64,000 bases of DNA, taken from contig NZ_LZLY01000121.1 in the NCBI RefSeq assembly GCF_001673535.1, positions 1 to 64,000 on the forward strand, in the 5' to 3' direction. Positions within the stretch are counted from its first letter, which is position 1. Each line of letters opens with the position of its first letter. Below are positions 48,270 through 63,378 of the stretch, piece by piece. The notes below the pieces were generated by a model, which saw nothing but the letters and a program-made list of their open reading frames with translations, searched no databases and was not told the DNA's origin. A program made the translations under genes and the position numbers. The DNA comes from Mycobacterium sp. 1081908.1 (lineage in GTDB: Bacteria; Actinomycetota; Actinomycetes; Mycobacteriales; Mycobacteriaceae).

Positions 48270-48883
48270 GCGTCGGTGCGGTGGCGACCGTGGGCGGCGA
48301 CCCGGTACCCGTCGGCGAGGTCGACGCGGCCGAGGCCCGGCTGCGCCGGGGCCCGGCCGCGGCCGCGCTGCCGGCGCCCGGCACCGGGGAGGGCCGGCAG
48401 CTGCGGCGCTGGCTCACCCAGCTGATCGTGACCGGGCGGGTGGTCGCCGCCGAGGCCGCCGCCCGGGGCCTCACCGCGGCCGGCGCGCCCACCGAGGACG
48501 AGCTGCTGCCCGACGCGACGGCGCGGCTGGAGATCGGCAGCGTGGCCGCCGCCGCGCTGGCGGATCCGTTGGCGCGGGCGCTGTTCGCCGACGTCACCGC
48601 CGCGGTCCGGGTCGGCGCCGACGAGGTGGCCGACTACCACGCCCGCAACCCGCTGCGCTTCGCCGCGCCGCACCCCGGCCCGCACGGGTGGCGGACCCCC
48701 GCGCTCGCCGCACCGCCCCTGGCCCAGGTGCGCGGGGCGATCGCGGACCACCTGCGGGGTGCCGCGCGCCGCCGCGCCTTCCGGGTGTGGCTGGACGCGC
48801 GACGGGCCGCGCTGGTCCGCCTCGCCCCCGATTATGAGCACCCGGGCGACCCCCGCCAACCCGACAACACGCACCGCCACTGA
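48266..48883 (+). CDS. SurA-N-like protein, commonly annotated FabD2 (Rv0649 type)
   Basis: A 205-residue, Ala/Arg-rich protein that matches the N-terminal helical domain of SurA/PpiC-type chaperones: an initial short strand (VATVGGDPVPVGEVDAAEAR), then EGRQLRRWLTQLIVTGRVVA, the usual helix that precedes a parvulin domain, and a C-terminal charged helix (RRRAFRVWLDARRAALVRLA). The common label, malonyl-CoA-ACP transacylase, is not supported: there is no GHSxG nucleophile motif and the protein is far too short. No signal peptide is visible. It is coupled at both ends, to GH38 by GTGA and to the ROK kinase by a 1-base overlap, suggesting it works with them. Confidence 0.7.
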   Translation: MSVGAVATVGGDPVPVGEVDAAEARLRRGPAAAALPAPGTGEGRQLRRWLTQLIVTGRVVAAEAAARGLTAAGAPTEDELLPDATARLEIGSVAAAALADPLARALFADVTAAVRVGADEVADYHARNPLRFAAPHPGPHGWRTPALAAPPLAQVRGAIADHLRGAARRRAFRVWLDARRAALVRLAPDYEHPGDPRQPDNTHRH

Positions 48884-49797
48884 TGGCCGCCCTCACGCTC
48901 AGCCTCGATATCGGCGGCACCAAGATCGCCGCCGGGCTGACCGATCCCGGTGGCGCGCTGGTGCACACCGCGATCCGGCCCACCCCCGCCGGCGGCTCCG
49001 CGGAGGAGGTCTGGGCCGAGGTCGCCGCGATCATCGCCGACACGCTGCGCGTCGCCGGCGGCGCCGTCACCGCGGTGGGCATCGCGTCGGCCGGGCCCAT
49101 CGACCTGCGGGCCGGAAGCGTCAGCCCGGTCAACATCGCATCCTGGCGCGGCTTCGCGCTGCGGGACCGGGTCGCCGCCGCGGTCCCCGGCGTCCCCGTA
49201 CGCCTCGGCGGGGACGGCGTGTGTATGGCGCTGGGCGAGCACTGGCTCGGGGCGGGCCGCGGCGCCCGCTTCATGCTCGGCATGGTGGTGTCCACCGGCG
49301 TGGGCGGGGGACTGGTGCTCGACGGCGTTCCGTACACCGGGCGCACCGGAAACGCCGGCCACGTCGGTCATGTGGTGGTCGAGGAGGACGGCCGGCCGTG
49401 CGCGTGCGGCGGGCGCGGCTGCGTCGAGACCGTCGCGTCGGGACCGTGGATGGTGCGCTGGGCGCGGGAAAACGGCTGGGCCGCGCCGCCCGGCGCCGGC
49501 GCCCGGGACCTGGCCACCGCGGCCGCCGCCGGGGACCCGGTGGCGCAGCGCGCGTTTCGGCGGGGGACCACCGCGCTGGCGGCGATGATCGCGTCGGTCG
49601 GGGCGGTCTGCGACCTCGACCTCGTCGTCATCGGCGGCGGCGTGGCCAAGTCCGGGGACCTGCTCTTCGACCCGCTGCGGGCGGCGCTGGCCGGCTACGC
49701 CGGACTGGAGTTCCTCGCCGGCCTGCGCGTGGTGCCCGCGGCGCTGGGCGGCGAGGCGGGCCTGGTCGGCGCCGCCAGGCTGGCCGGGCTCGGGTAG
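48883..49797 (+). CDS. ROK-family sugar kinase (Rv0650 type)
   Basis: A 304-residue ROK protein with the ATP-binding LSLDIGGTKIAAGLTD at the N-terminus, the sugar-binding region GNAGHVGHVVVEEDG and the ROK zinc motif CACGGRGCVETVASG. Glucose, mannose or N-acetyl sugars are possible substrates. The ATG at 48883 overlaps the previous stop. Placement after a mannosidase suggests it phosphorylates released hexose, perhaps mannose; that is inference. Confidence 0.92.
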   Translation: MAALTLSLDIGGTKIAAGLTDPGGALVHTAIRPTPAGGSAEEVWAEVAAIIADTLRVAGGAVTAVGIASAGPIDLRAGSVSPVNIASWRGFALRDRVAAAVPGVPVRLGGDGVCMALGEHWLGAGRGARFMLGMVVSTGVGGGLVLDGVPYTGRTGNAGHVGHVVVEEDGRPCACGGRGCVETVASGPWMVRWARENGWAAPPGAGARDLATAAAAGDPVAQRAFRRGTTALAAMIASVGAVCDLDLVVIGGGVAKSGDLLFDPLRAALAGYAGLEFLAGLRVVPAALGGEAGLVGAARLAGLG

Positions 49798-49807
49798 CCG
49801 CACCGTT

Positions 49808-49837
49808 TTGGCTGACCGCGGGGGGTCAGGCTATCCT
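49808..49837 (+). promoter_or_regulatory. candidate rplJ promoter
   Basis: TTGGCT, an 18-base spacer and TATCCT precede the ribosomal leader by a few bases. Position and boxes fit a sigma-A promoter for rplJ-rplL. Confidence 0.5.
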
Positions 49838-49845
49838 GGTTGCCG

Positions 49846-50035
49846 ATCCACCGAAGACCGTCGGTCACCGAGCAATCGGTTGAAGGTCCGGGAACATCCC
49901 GGCGGCCCACGCAGGAGGACGAGGCACAACGCCGGCACACGCCGGTGAATCTGTACGCCCCGGCCGCTTCCTGCGCCGGGGCGTTCGTCGTTCCCGCGGT
50001 GAATCACCGACAAACTTTGACCTCAGGAGGTATGC
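49846..50035 (+). ncRNA. L10-type ribosomal protein leader of rplJ-rplL
   Basis: About 190 untranslated bases separate the promoter from rplJ. They contain the hairpins expected of an L10(L12)4-binding leader: a kink-turn-like region around GAAGACCGTCGGTCACCGAG, the G/C-rich CCGGGAACATCCCGG stem, then CACGCAGGAGGACGAGG. A further hairpin (CGCCCCGGC with GCCGGGGCG at 49956-49983, 10-base loop) could act as an attenuator. Binding of L10 to such leaders represses the operon in other bacteria. The AGGAGGT before ATG 50036 is the ribosome binding site. Confidence 0.7.
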
Positions 50036-50644
50036 ATGGCCAGGGCTGACAAGGCCACCGCCGTTGCAGACATCGCGGAGCAGTTCAAGGACTCGACGGC
50101 CACCCTGATCACCGAGTACCGCGGTTTGACGGTGGCCAACCTGGCCGAGCTGCGCCGCTCGCTGGCGGGATCGGCCACCTACACGGTGGCCAAGAACACG
50201 CTGATCAAGCGGGCGGCCGCCGACGCCGGCATCGAGGGCCTCGACGAGCTGTTCGCGGGCCCCACGGCCATCGCGTTCGTCAGCGGCGAGCCAGTCGACG
50301 CCGCCAAGGCGATCAAGACCTTCGCCAAGGAGAACAAGGCGCTGGTCATCAAGGGCGGCTACATGGATGGCCACCCGCTGAGCGTCTCGGAAGTCGAGCG
50401 CATCGCGGACCTGGAGTCCCGCGAGGTGCTGCTGGCGAAGCTGGCCGGCGCGATGAAGGGCAACCTGGCCAAGGCGGCCGGCCTGTTCGCCGCCCCGACC
50501 TCCCAGATGGCCCGCCTGCTGGCCGCGCTGCAGGAGAAGAAGCCCGCCGAGGCCGCCGCACCGGCCCCGGCCGCCGAGGCCCCGGCCGCGGAAGCGCCCG
50601 CCGAGACCGCTGAAACCGCTGAAGCCCCGGCCGAAGCCGAATAA
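50036..50644 (+). CDS. rplJ: 50S ribosomal protein L10
   Basis: A 202-residue L10. The N-terminal rRNA-binding part has [20 protein letters not shown] and [20 protein letters not shown]; the C-terminal helix binds L7/L12 dimers ([20 protein letters not shown]). It ends in a long Ala/Glu/Pro tail (about residues 170-202) typical of mycobacteria. Start ATG 50036 lies behind a strong AGGAGG. rplL follows after 41 bases. Confidence 0.98.
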   Translation: MARADKATAVADIAEQFKDSTATLITEYRGLTVANLAELRRSLAGSATYTVAKNTLIKRAAADAGIEGLDELFAGPTAIAFVSGEPVDAAKAIKTFAKENKALVIKGGYMDGHPLSVSEVERIADLESREVLLAKLAGAMKGNLAKAAGLFAAPTSQMARLLAALQEKKPAEAAAPAPAAEAPAAEAPAETAETAEAPAEAE

Positions 50645-50685
50645 CAACCGACCGCAACTTAGGAAAACAAGGAAGGACCCACACC

Positions 50686-51078
50686 ATGGCAAAGATGACT
50701 GCCGACGACCTGCTCGACGCGTTCAAGGAAATGACCCTGCTGGAGCTCTCGGACTTCGTCAAGAAGTTCGAGGAGACCTTCGAGGTCACCGCGGCCGCCC
50801 CGGTCGCCGTCGCCGCGGCCGGTCCGGCCGCCGGCGGCGCGCCCGCCGAGGCCGCCGAGGAGCAGTCGGAGTTCGACGTCATCCTCGAGGCCGCCGGTGA
50901 CAAGAAGATCGGCGTGATCAAGGTGGTCCGCGAGATCGTCTCCGGCCTGGGCCTCAAGGAGGCCAAGGACCTCGTCGACGGCGCGCCCAAGCCGCTGCTG
51001 GAGAAGGTGGCCAAGGAGGCCGCCGACGACGCCAAGGCCAAGCTCGAGGCCGCTGGCGCCACCGTCACCGTCAAGTAG
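50686..51078 (+). CDS. rplL: 50S ribosomal protein L7/L12
   Basis: A 130-residue L7/L12. The N-terminal dimer domain ([20 protein letters not shown]) is joined by an Ala/Pro hinge to the C-terminal factor-binding domain ([36 protein letters not shown]). It forms the stalk that recruits translation GTPases. A strong terminator follows. Confidence 0.98.
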   Translation: MAKMTADDLLDAFKEMTLLELSDFVKKFEETFEVTAAAPVAVAAAGPAAGGAPAEAAEEQSEFDVILEAAGDKKIGVIKVVREIVSGLGLKEAKDLVDGAPKPLLEKVAKEAADDAKAKLEAAGATVTVK

Positions 51079-51092
51079 CACCCACTTCGCGA

Positions 51093-51122
51093 AAACCCCC
51101 GGAAGCGCCCTTCCGGGGGTTT
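51093..51122 (+). terminator. rho-independent terminator of rplJ-rplL
   Basis: AAACCCCCGGAAG and CTTCCGGGGGTTT form a perfect 13-base stem around a 4-base loop, 15 bases after the rplL stop. The stem is symmetric, so it may also end the convergent TetR gene. Confidence 0.85.
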
Positions 51123-51129
51123 CGTGCGC

Positions 51130-51825
51130 TCAGCGGGCGCCGAAGGCCGCCCGTTGCGAGCTTCGCACGCGTTCATGCGAATCTCCCAGAGCCACCAGGA
51201 AATTCGACGTCAGCGAGCCGAGCACCGGCGCGACGGCCGCGTCGTCGTCGCCGTAGAAGCCGGCCAGTTCGAGCATCACGAACCCGTGCACCAACGCCCA
51301 GAACTGAGCCGCGGTGGCCACCACCGCCGCGTCGTCGGCCGCGGAACCCACGGTGATCCGGCCGGCCACCATCGACCGCCGCACCGCGCGCACCACGTGC
51401 GCGAAGCTGGGGATGTGCTGCTCGATCTCGGCGACCGTCAGCTTCAGGACGTTGCCCGCGGGCGCGTTGATGCCGTGCGCGCTGGTGCTGCCGAACATCA
51501 GCCGGTACATGTGCGGACGCTCGATGGCGTAGCGCCGGTAGGCGGCGCCGACGGCGAACAGGTCGGCCACCGGGTCGTCGGTCTCGGGCACCGTCAGCGC
51601 CGCGTCGAACTGCCGCAGGCCTTCCTCGGCGACCTCCGCGATCAGGCCGCGCATTCCGCCGAAATGGGTGTACACCGCCATCGTCGAGGTCCCGGCGGCC
51701 CCGGCCACCCGGCGGGTCTGCAGCGCATCGGGTCCCTGCTCGTCGAGCAGGCCGACGGCGGCGTGCAGCATCTCATCGCGAACACCGCGAACGCTGCGCT
51801 CGGTTTCCGAAGTCATCCTTGCCAT
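51130..51825 (-). CDS. TetR-family transcriptional regulator (Rv0653c type)
   Basis: A 231-residue TetR regulator, the same length as Rv0653c. Its N-terminal helix-turn-helix is at about residues 18-63 (LHAAVGLLDEQGPDALQTRR, then GAAGTSTMAVYTHFGGMRGL). The C-terminal ligand domain is of the WHG type (RPHMYRLMFGSTSAHGI, AQFWALVHGFVMLELAGFYG). ATG 51825 gives MARMTSETERSVRG; ATG 51816 is an alternative. It is divergent from a carotenoid oxygenase gene, and the operator at 51852-51875 lies between their starts, so autoregulation and control of that gene are likely. Confidence 0.92.
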   Translation of the reverse strand: MARMTSETERSVRGVRDEMLHAAVGLLDEQGPDALQTRRVAGAAGTSTMAVYTHFGGMRGLIAEVAEEGLRQFDAALTVPETDDPVADLFAVGAAYRRYAIERPHMYRLMFGSTSAHGINAPAGNVLKLTVAEIEQHIPSFAHVVRAVRRSMVAGRITVGSAADDAAVVATAAQFWALVHGFVMLELAGFYGDDDAAVAPVLGSLTSNFLVALGDSHERVRSSQRAAFGAR

Positions 51826-51851
51826 CTTCTCATCGCGGGCGTACGGTTCCC

Positions 51852-51875
51852 ATAACGCTGAAATATCAATGTTAT
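51852..51875. promoter_or_regulatory. TetR-type operator between the TetR gene and the carotenoid oxygenase gene
   Basis: ATAACGCTGAAATATCAATGTTAT has arms ATAAC/GTTAT with inner TG/CA pairs, a 24-base dyad with about 14 matching positions. It sits 13 bases before the oxygenase GTG and 26 bases before the TetR ATG, ideal for repressing both. Confidence 0.65.
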
Positions 51876-51887
51876 AGGAGCTTAGCA

Positions 51888-53396
51888 GTGACATCCACGC
51901 AAGCCGTCCGATCCACCAATCCGTATCTCGAGGGCTTTCTGGCGCCGGTGGCCGCCGAAGTGACCGCGACCGATCTGGAGGTCACCGGCCACATCCCCGA
52001 GCACCTCGACGGGCGCTATCTGCGCAACGGGCCGAACCCGGCCGAAGAGGTCGATCCGGCCACCTATCACTGGTTCAGCGGCGACGGCATGGTGCACGGC
52101 GTCGCGCTGCGCGACGGCAAGGCCCAGTGGTATCGCAACCGCTGGGTGCGCAGCCTCTCGGTGTGCGCCGCCCTGGGCGAGCCGGCGCCGGGCCGCCTCG
52201 ACCCGCGGGCGGGCATGCTGTCCTTCGGCGCCAACACCAACGTGCTGAGCCACGCCGGGCGCACCGTGGCGCTGGTCGAGGGCGGGGCGGCCAACTACGA
52301 GCTGACCGACGACCTCGACACCGTCGGCACGTGCGACTTCGACGGCACCCTGCGGGGCGGCTACACCGCGCACCCGCACCGCGATCCGCACACCGGCGAA
52401 TTGCACGCGGTGTCTTACTCTTTCGCCCGCGGGCGCACCGTGCAGTACTCGGTGATCGACACCCGCGGGCGGGCCCGCCGCACGGTCGACATCGAGGTGA
52501 CCGGGTCGCCGATGATGCACGACTTCTCGCTGACCGACAAATACGTGGTGATCTACGACCTGCCGGTGACGTTCGACGCGGTGCAGGTGCTTCCCACCAA
52601 CATCCCGCGCTGGCTGGGCGTGCCGGCCCGGCTGGCGCTGCAGTCGCTGGTGGGGCGCGTCCGGGTGCCCGGCCCGATCACCGCGATGATGAACCGCAAC
52701 CCGAAACACGACGACCGGATGCCGTACGCCTGGAACCCCGGCTACCCGGCGCGCATCGGGGTCATGCCCCGCGAGGGCGGTAATTCCGACGTCCGCTGGT
52801 TCGACATCGAAGCCTGCTACGTCTACCACCCGCTCAACGCGTATTCCGAAATGCGGGACGGCGCAGAGGTTTTGGTGCTCGACGTGGTGCGCTACTCGCG
52901 GATGTTCGACCGCGACCGGCGCGGCCCCGGCGACACCGCGCCCAGGCTGGACCGCTGGACCGTCAACCTGGCGACCGGCGCGGTGGCCACCGAATGCCGT
53001 GACGAGCGCTCGCAGGAATTTCCGCGGATCAACGAGACGCGCCTGGGCGCGCGGCATCGCTTCGGCTACGCCGTCGGCATCGAGGGCGGGTTCCTCGCCG
53101 CGGGGGGCCCGGAGATGGCGACACCGCTGTACAAGCACGACTACGCCACCGGGTCGGCCACGGTGGCCGCGCTCGACCCCGGGCTTTTGCTCGGCGAGAT
53201 GTCTTTCGTGCCCAACCCCGGTCCCGAGGATCAAGCCGAGGACGACGGCATCCTGATGGGCTACGGCTACCACCGCGGCCGCGACGAAGGGCAGCTGGTG
53301 CTGCTGGATGCGCAGACCCTCGAATCGGTGGCTACCGTGCACCTGCCGCAGCGGGTACCGATGGGCTTCCACGGAAATTGGGCGCCCGCTAGCTAA
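51888..53396 (+). CDS. carotenoid cleavage oxygenase (Rv0654 type)
   Basis: A 502-residue iron(II) dioxygenase of the carotenoid cleavage (RPE65/CCO) family. The four conserved histidine regions are present: TAHPHRDPHTGELHAVSYSF, MMHDFSLTDKYVVIYDLPV, CYVYHPLNAY and GFHGNWAP. Other family blocks include GRYLRNGPNP and DGMVHGV. The M. tuberculosis homologue cleaves carotenoids and apocarotenoids in vitro. GTG 51888 follows TAGGAG. Regulation by the adjacent TetR repressor is likely. Confidence 0.93.
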   Translation: MTSTQAVRSTNPYLEGFLAPVAAEVTATDLEVTGHIPEHLDGRYLRNGPNPAEEVDPATYHWFSGDGMVHGVALRDGKAQWYRNRWVRSLSVCAALGEPAPGRLDPRAGMLSFGANTNVLSHAGRTVALVEGGAANYELTDDLDTVGTCDFDGTLRGGYTAHPHRDPHTGELHAVSYSFARGRTVQYSVIDTRGRARRTVDIEVTGSPMMHDFSLTDKYVVIYDLPVTFDAVQVLPTNIPRWLGVPARLALQSLVGRVRVPGPITAMMNRNPKHDDRMPYAWNPGYPARIGVMPREGGNSDVRWFDIEACYVYHPLNAYSEMRDGAEVLVLDVVRYSRMFDRDRRGPGDTAPRLDRWTVNLATGAVATECRDERSQEFPRINETRLGARHRFGYAVGIEGGFLAAGGPEMATPLYKHDYATGSATVAALDPGLLLGEMSFVPNPGPEDQAEDDGILMGYGYHRGRDEGQLVLLDAQTLESVATVHLPQRVPMGFHGNWAPAS

Positions 53397-53556
53397 CACT
53401 CGCGTCAAATAACCCCGACGCCGGCGGTCTCAGCTCGGCCAATTTTTCCCAGCGGTCCGATCCAAGCCTGATGCCGGGTGCCTGACGTGCGCTACAGTGA
53501 CTGATGCCACACAAAAGGGCAGGTGGCGGGCACGAGCGTCGACGGAAGGATTCCCC

Positions 53557-54570
53557 ATGGGCGTCGCTATCGAGGTGAGGGGACTCACGAAGTCCTTCGG
53601 TCCCTCGAGAATTTGGGAAGACGTGACGTTGGATATCCCCGCCGGGGAGGTCAGCGTCCTGCTGGGGCCGTCGGGTACCGGCAAATCGGTGTTCCTGAAG
53701 TCGCTGATCGGTCTGCTGCGTCCGGAACGCGGCTCGATCATGATCGACGGCACCGACATCCTCGAGTGCTCGGCCAAGGAGCTCTACGAGATCCGCACGC
53801 TGTTCGGCGTGATGTTTCAGGACGGCGCGCTGTTCGGTTCGATGAACCTGTTCGACAACGCGGCGTTCCCGCTGCGCGAGCACACCAAAAAGAAGGAAAG
53901 CGAGATCCGTGACATCGTCATGGAGAAGCTGACCCTGGTGGGCCTCGGCGGCGACGAGAAGAAGTTCCCCGGTGAGATCTCCGGCGGTATGCGCAAGCGC
54001 GCCAGCCTGGCCCGGGCCCTGGTGATGGACCCGCAGATCATCCTCTGCGACGAGCCCGACTCCGGTCTGGACCCGGTGCGTACCGCCTACCTGAGCCAGC
54101 TGATCCTCGACATCAACGCCCAGATCGACGCCACCGTCCTGATCGTGACGCACAACATCAACATCGCCCGGACCGTGCCGGACAACATGGGCATGCTGTT
54201 CCGCCGCAAGCTGGTCATGTTCGGCCCGCGGGAAGTGCTGCTGACCAGCGATGAGCCCGTCGTGCGGCAGTTCCTCAACGGCCGGCGCATCGGGCCGATC
54301 GGCATGTCCGAGGAAAAGGACGAGGCCACCATGGCCGAGGAGCAGGCCCTGCTCGACGCCGGTCACCACGCCGGCGGCGTCGAGGAGATCGAGGGAGTGC
54401 CCCCGCAGATCGTCGCGACGCCCGGCATGCCGGAGCGCAAGGCCGTCGCGCGGCGCCAGGCCCGGGTCCGCGAGATCCTGCACACCCTGCCCAAGAACGC
54501 CCAGGCCGCGATCCTCGACGACCTCGAAGGCACCCACAGGTTCAAGGCCAACGAGTTCGGCGGCTCGTAA
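53557..54570 (+). CDS. mkl: ABC transporter ATPase Mkl (MceG)
   Basis: A 337-residue ABC ATPase that energises Mce lipid importers. Walker A is LLGPSGTGKSVFL, the signature is EISGGMRKRASLARAL, Walker B is IILCDEPDSGLDP. It has the long C-terminal extension after the ATPase core (EEIEGVPPQI, ERKAVARRQARVREILHTLP) typical of MceG. ATG 53557 follows GGAAGGA by 6 bases. The frame is open 60 bases upstream to GTG 53497, and the residues there (RASTEGFP) resemble the longer annotated M. tuberculosis form, so that start is also possible. It lies just upstream of the rpoB promoter region. Confidence 0.92.
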   Translation: MGVAIEVRGLTKSFGPSRIWEDVTLDIPAGEVSVLLGPSGTGKSVFLKSLIGLLRPERGSIMIDGTDILECSAKELYEIRTLFGVMFQDGALFGSMNLFDNAAFPLREHTKKKESEIRDIVMEKLTLVGLGGDEKKFPGEISGGMRKRASLARALVMDPQIILCDEPDSGLDPVRTAYLSQLILDINAQIDATVLIVTHNINIARTVPDNMGMLFRRKLVMFGPREVLLTSDEPVVRQFLNGRRIGPIGMSEEKDEATMAEEQALLDAGHHAGGVEEIEGVPPQIVATPGMPERKAVARRQARVREILHTLPKNAQAAILDDLEGTHRFKANEFGGS

Positions 54571-58465
<3,895 letters not shown>

Positions 58466-58476
58466 TTAGTTACTAA

Positions 58477-62451
<3,975 letters not shown>

Positions 62452-62462
62452 TCATTGCTGCG

Positions 62463-62490
62463 AAAAGCCCCGGGTTCGCCCGGGGCTTTT
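62463..62490 (+). terminator. rho-independent terminator of rpoB-rpoC
   Basis: AAAAGCCCCGGG and CCCGGGGCTTTT form a perfect 12-base stem with a TTCG tetraloop, followed by a T. It is 11 bases after the rpoC stop. Textbook structure. Confidence 0.95.
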
Positions 62491-62514
62491 TCGTGCGCGA
62501 GGGTCCCATTAACG

Positions 62515-62571
62515 CCGAGCGTGCGGCCAGCCGCACGTTCGGCGCCCAACGTGCGGCCAGCCGCACGTTCG
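62515..62571. repeat. tandem pair of palindromic units downstream of rpoC
   Basis: The unit CGTGCGGCCAGCCGCACG followed by TTCG occurs at 62520-62541 and again, identical, at 62550-62571. Each is a hairpin with an 8-base stem and CA loop; the first extends outward to a 14-pair stem with one G-U (62514-62543). The spacing of 30 bases suggests duplication of a repetitive extragenic element. Confidence 0.7.
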
Positions 62572-62598
62572 CGGTCGGGTGGCGTCGGGCCCGCGCAC

Positions 62599-62604
62599 TA
62601 CACT
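62599..62604 (+). promoter_or_regulatory. candidate -10 box of a leaderless endonuclease IV promoter
   Basis: TACACT ends 7 bases before the GTG of the endonuclease IV gene. No ribosome binding site is present, so the message is probably leaderless. Confidence 0.45.
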
Positions 62605-62611
62605 GGCCACC

Positions 62612-63367
62612 GTGCTCATCGGTTCGCACGTCCACCAGGACGATCCTCTGGCCGCCGCGCAGGCGGACGGCGCCGACGCGGTGCAGTTCTTCCTCGGCAA
62701 CCCGCAGAGCTGGAAGAAGCCTAAGCCGCGCGACGACGCCGAGGCGCTGAAGGCGTCCACGATCCCGCTGTACGTCCACGCGCCGTACCTGATCAACGTG
62801 GCGTCGGCCAACAACCGCATCCGCATCCCGTCGCGCAAGATCCTGCAGGACACCTGCGACGCGGCCGCGGCGATCGGCGCGACCGCGGTGATCGTGCACG
62901 GCGGTCACGCCGACGACAACGACATGGAGGCCGGCTTCGAGCGCTGGGTCAAGGCGCTGGACTACCTCGAAACCGACGTGCGGGTGTACCTGGAGAACAC
63001 CGCGGGCGGCGACCACGCCATGGCCCGCTACTTCGACACCATCGGTCGGCTCTGGGATCACATCGGGGACAAGGGCATCGGATTCTGCCTGGACACCTGC
63101 CACGCGTGGGCCGCGGGCGAGGAACTGATCGACGCGGTCGACCGGATCAAGGCCCTGACCGGCCGCATCGACCTGGTGCACTGCAACGACTCGAGGGACG
63201 CGGCGGGCTCCGGCGCCGACCGGCACGCCAACTTCGGGACCGGCCAGATCGATCCCGAGCTGCTCGTCGCGGTGGTCAAGGCCGCCGACGCCCCGGTGAT
63301 CTGCGAGACGGCCGACGAGGGCCGCAAGGACGACATCGCGTTCCTGCGGGAAAACACCGGCGGCTGA
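62612..63367 (+). CDS. end: endonuclease IV (AP endonuclease)
   Basis: A 251-residue enzyme of base-excision repair that cleaves at abasic sites and uses three zinc ions. Family motifs: [16 protein letters not shown] (first metal His), [33 protein letters not shown] (Glu), [11 protein letters not shown] and [20 protein letters not shown]. Length and position match Rv0670 (end, also called nfo). GTG 62612 is used because a -10 box lies 7 bases upstream. lpqP starts 11 bases after its stop. Confidence 0.95.
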   Translation: MLIGSHVHQDDPLAAAQADGADAVQFFLGNPQSWKKPKPRDDAEALKASTIPLYVHAPYLINVASANNRIRIPSRKILQDTCDAAAAIGATAVIVHGGHADDNDMEAGFERWVKALDYLETDVRVYLENTAGGDHAMARYFDTIGRLWDHIGDKGIGFCLDTCHAWAAGEELIDAVDRIKALTGRIDLVHCNDSRDAAGSGADRHANFGTGQIDPELLVAVVKAADAPVICETADEGRKDDIAFLRENTGG

Positions 63368-63378
63368 TCCACGGGCCC

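Noticed and set aside
48266-48883. Malonyl-CoA-ACP transacylase (FabD2)
   Set aside because: No GHSxG motif and too short; kept as a SurA-N-like protein.
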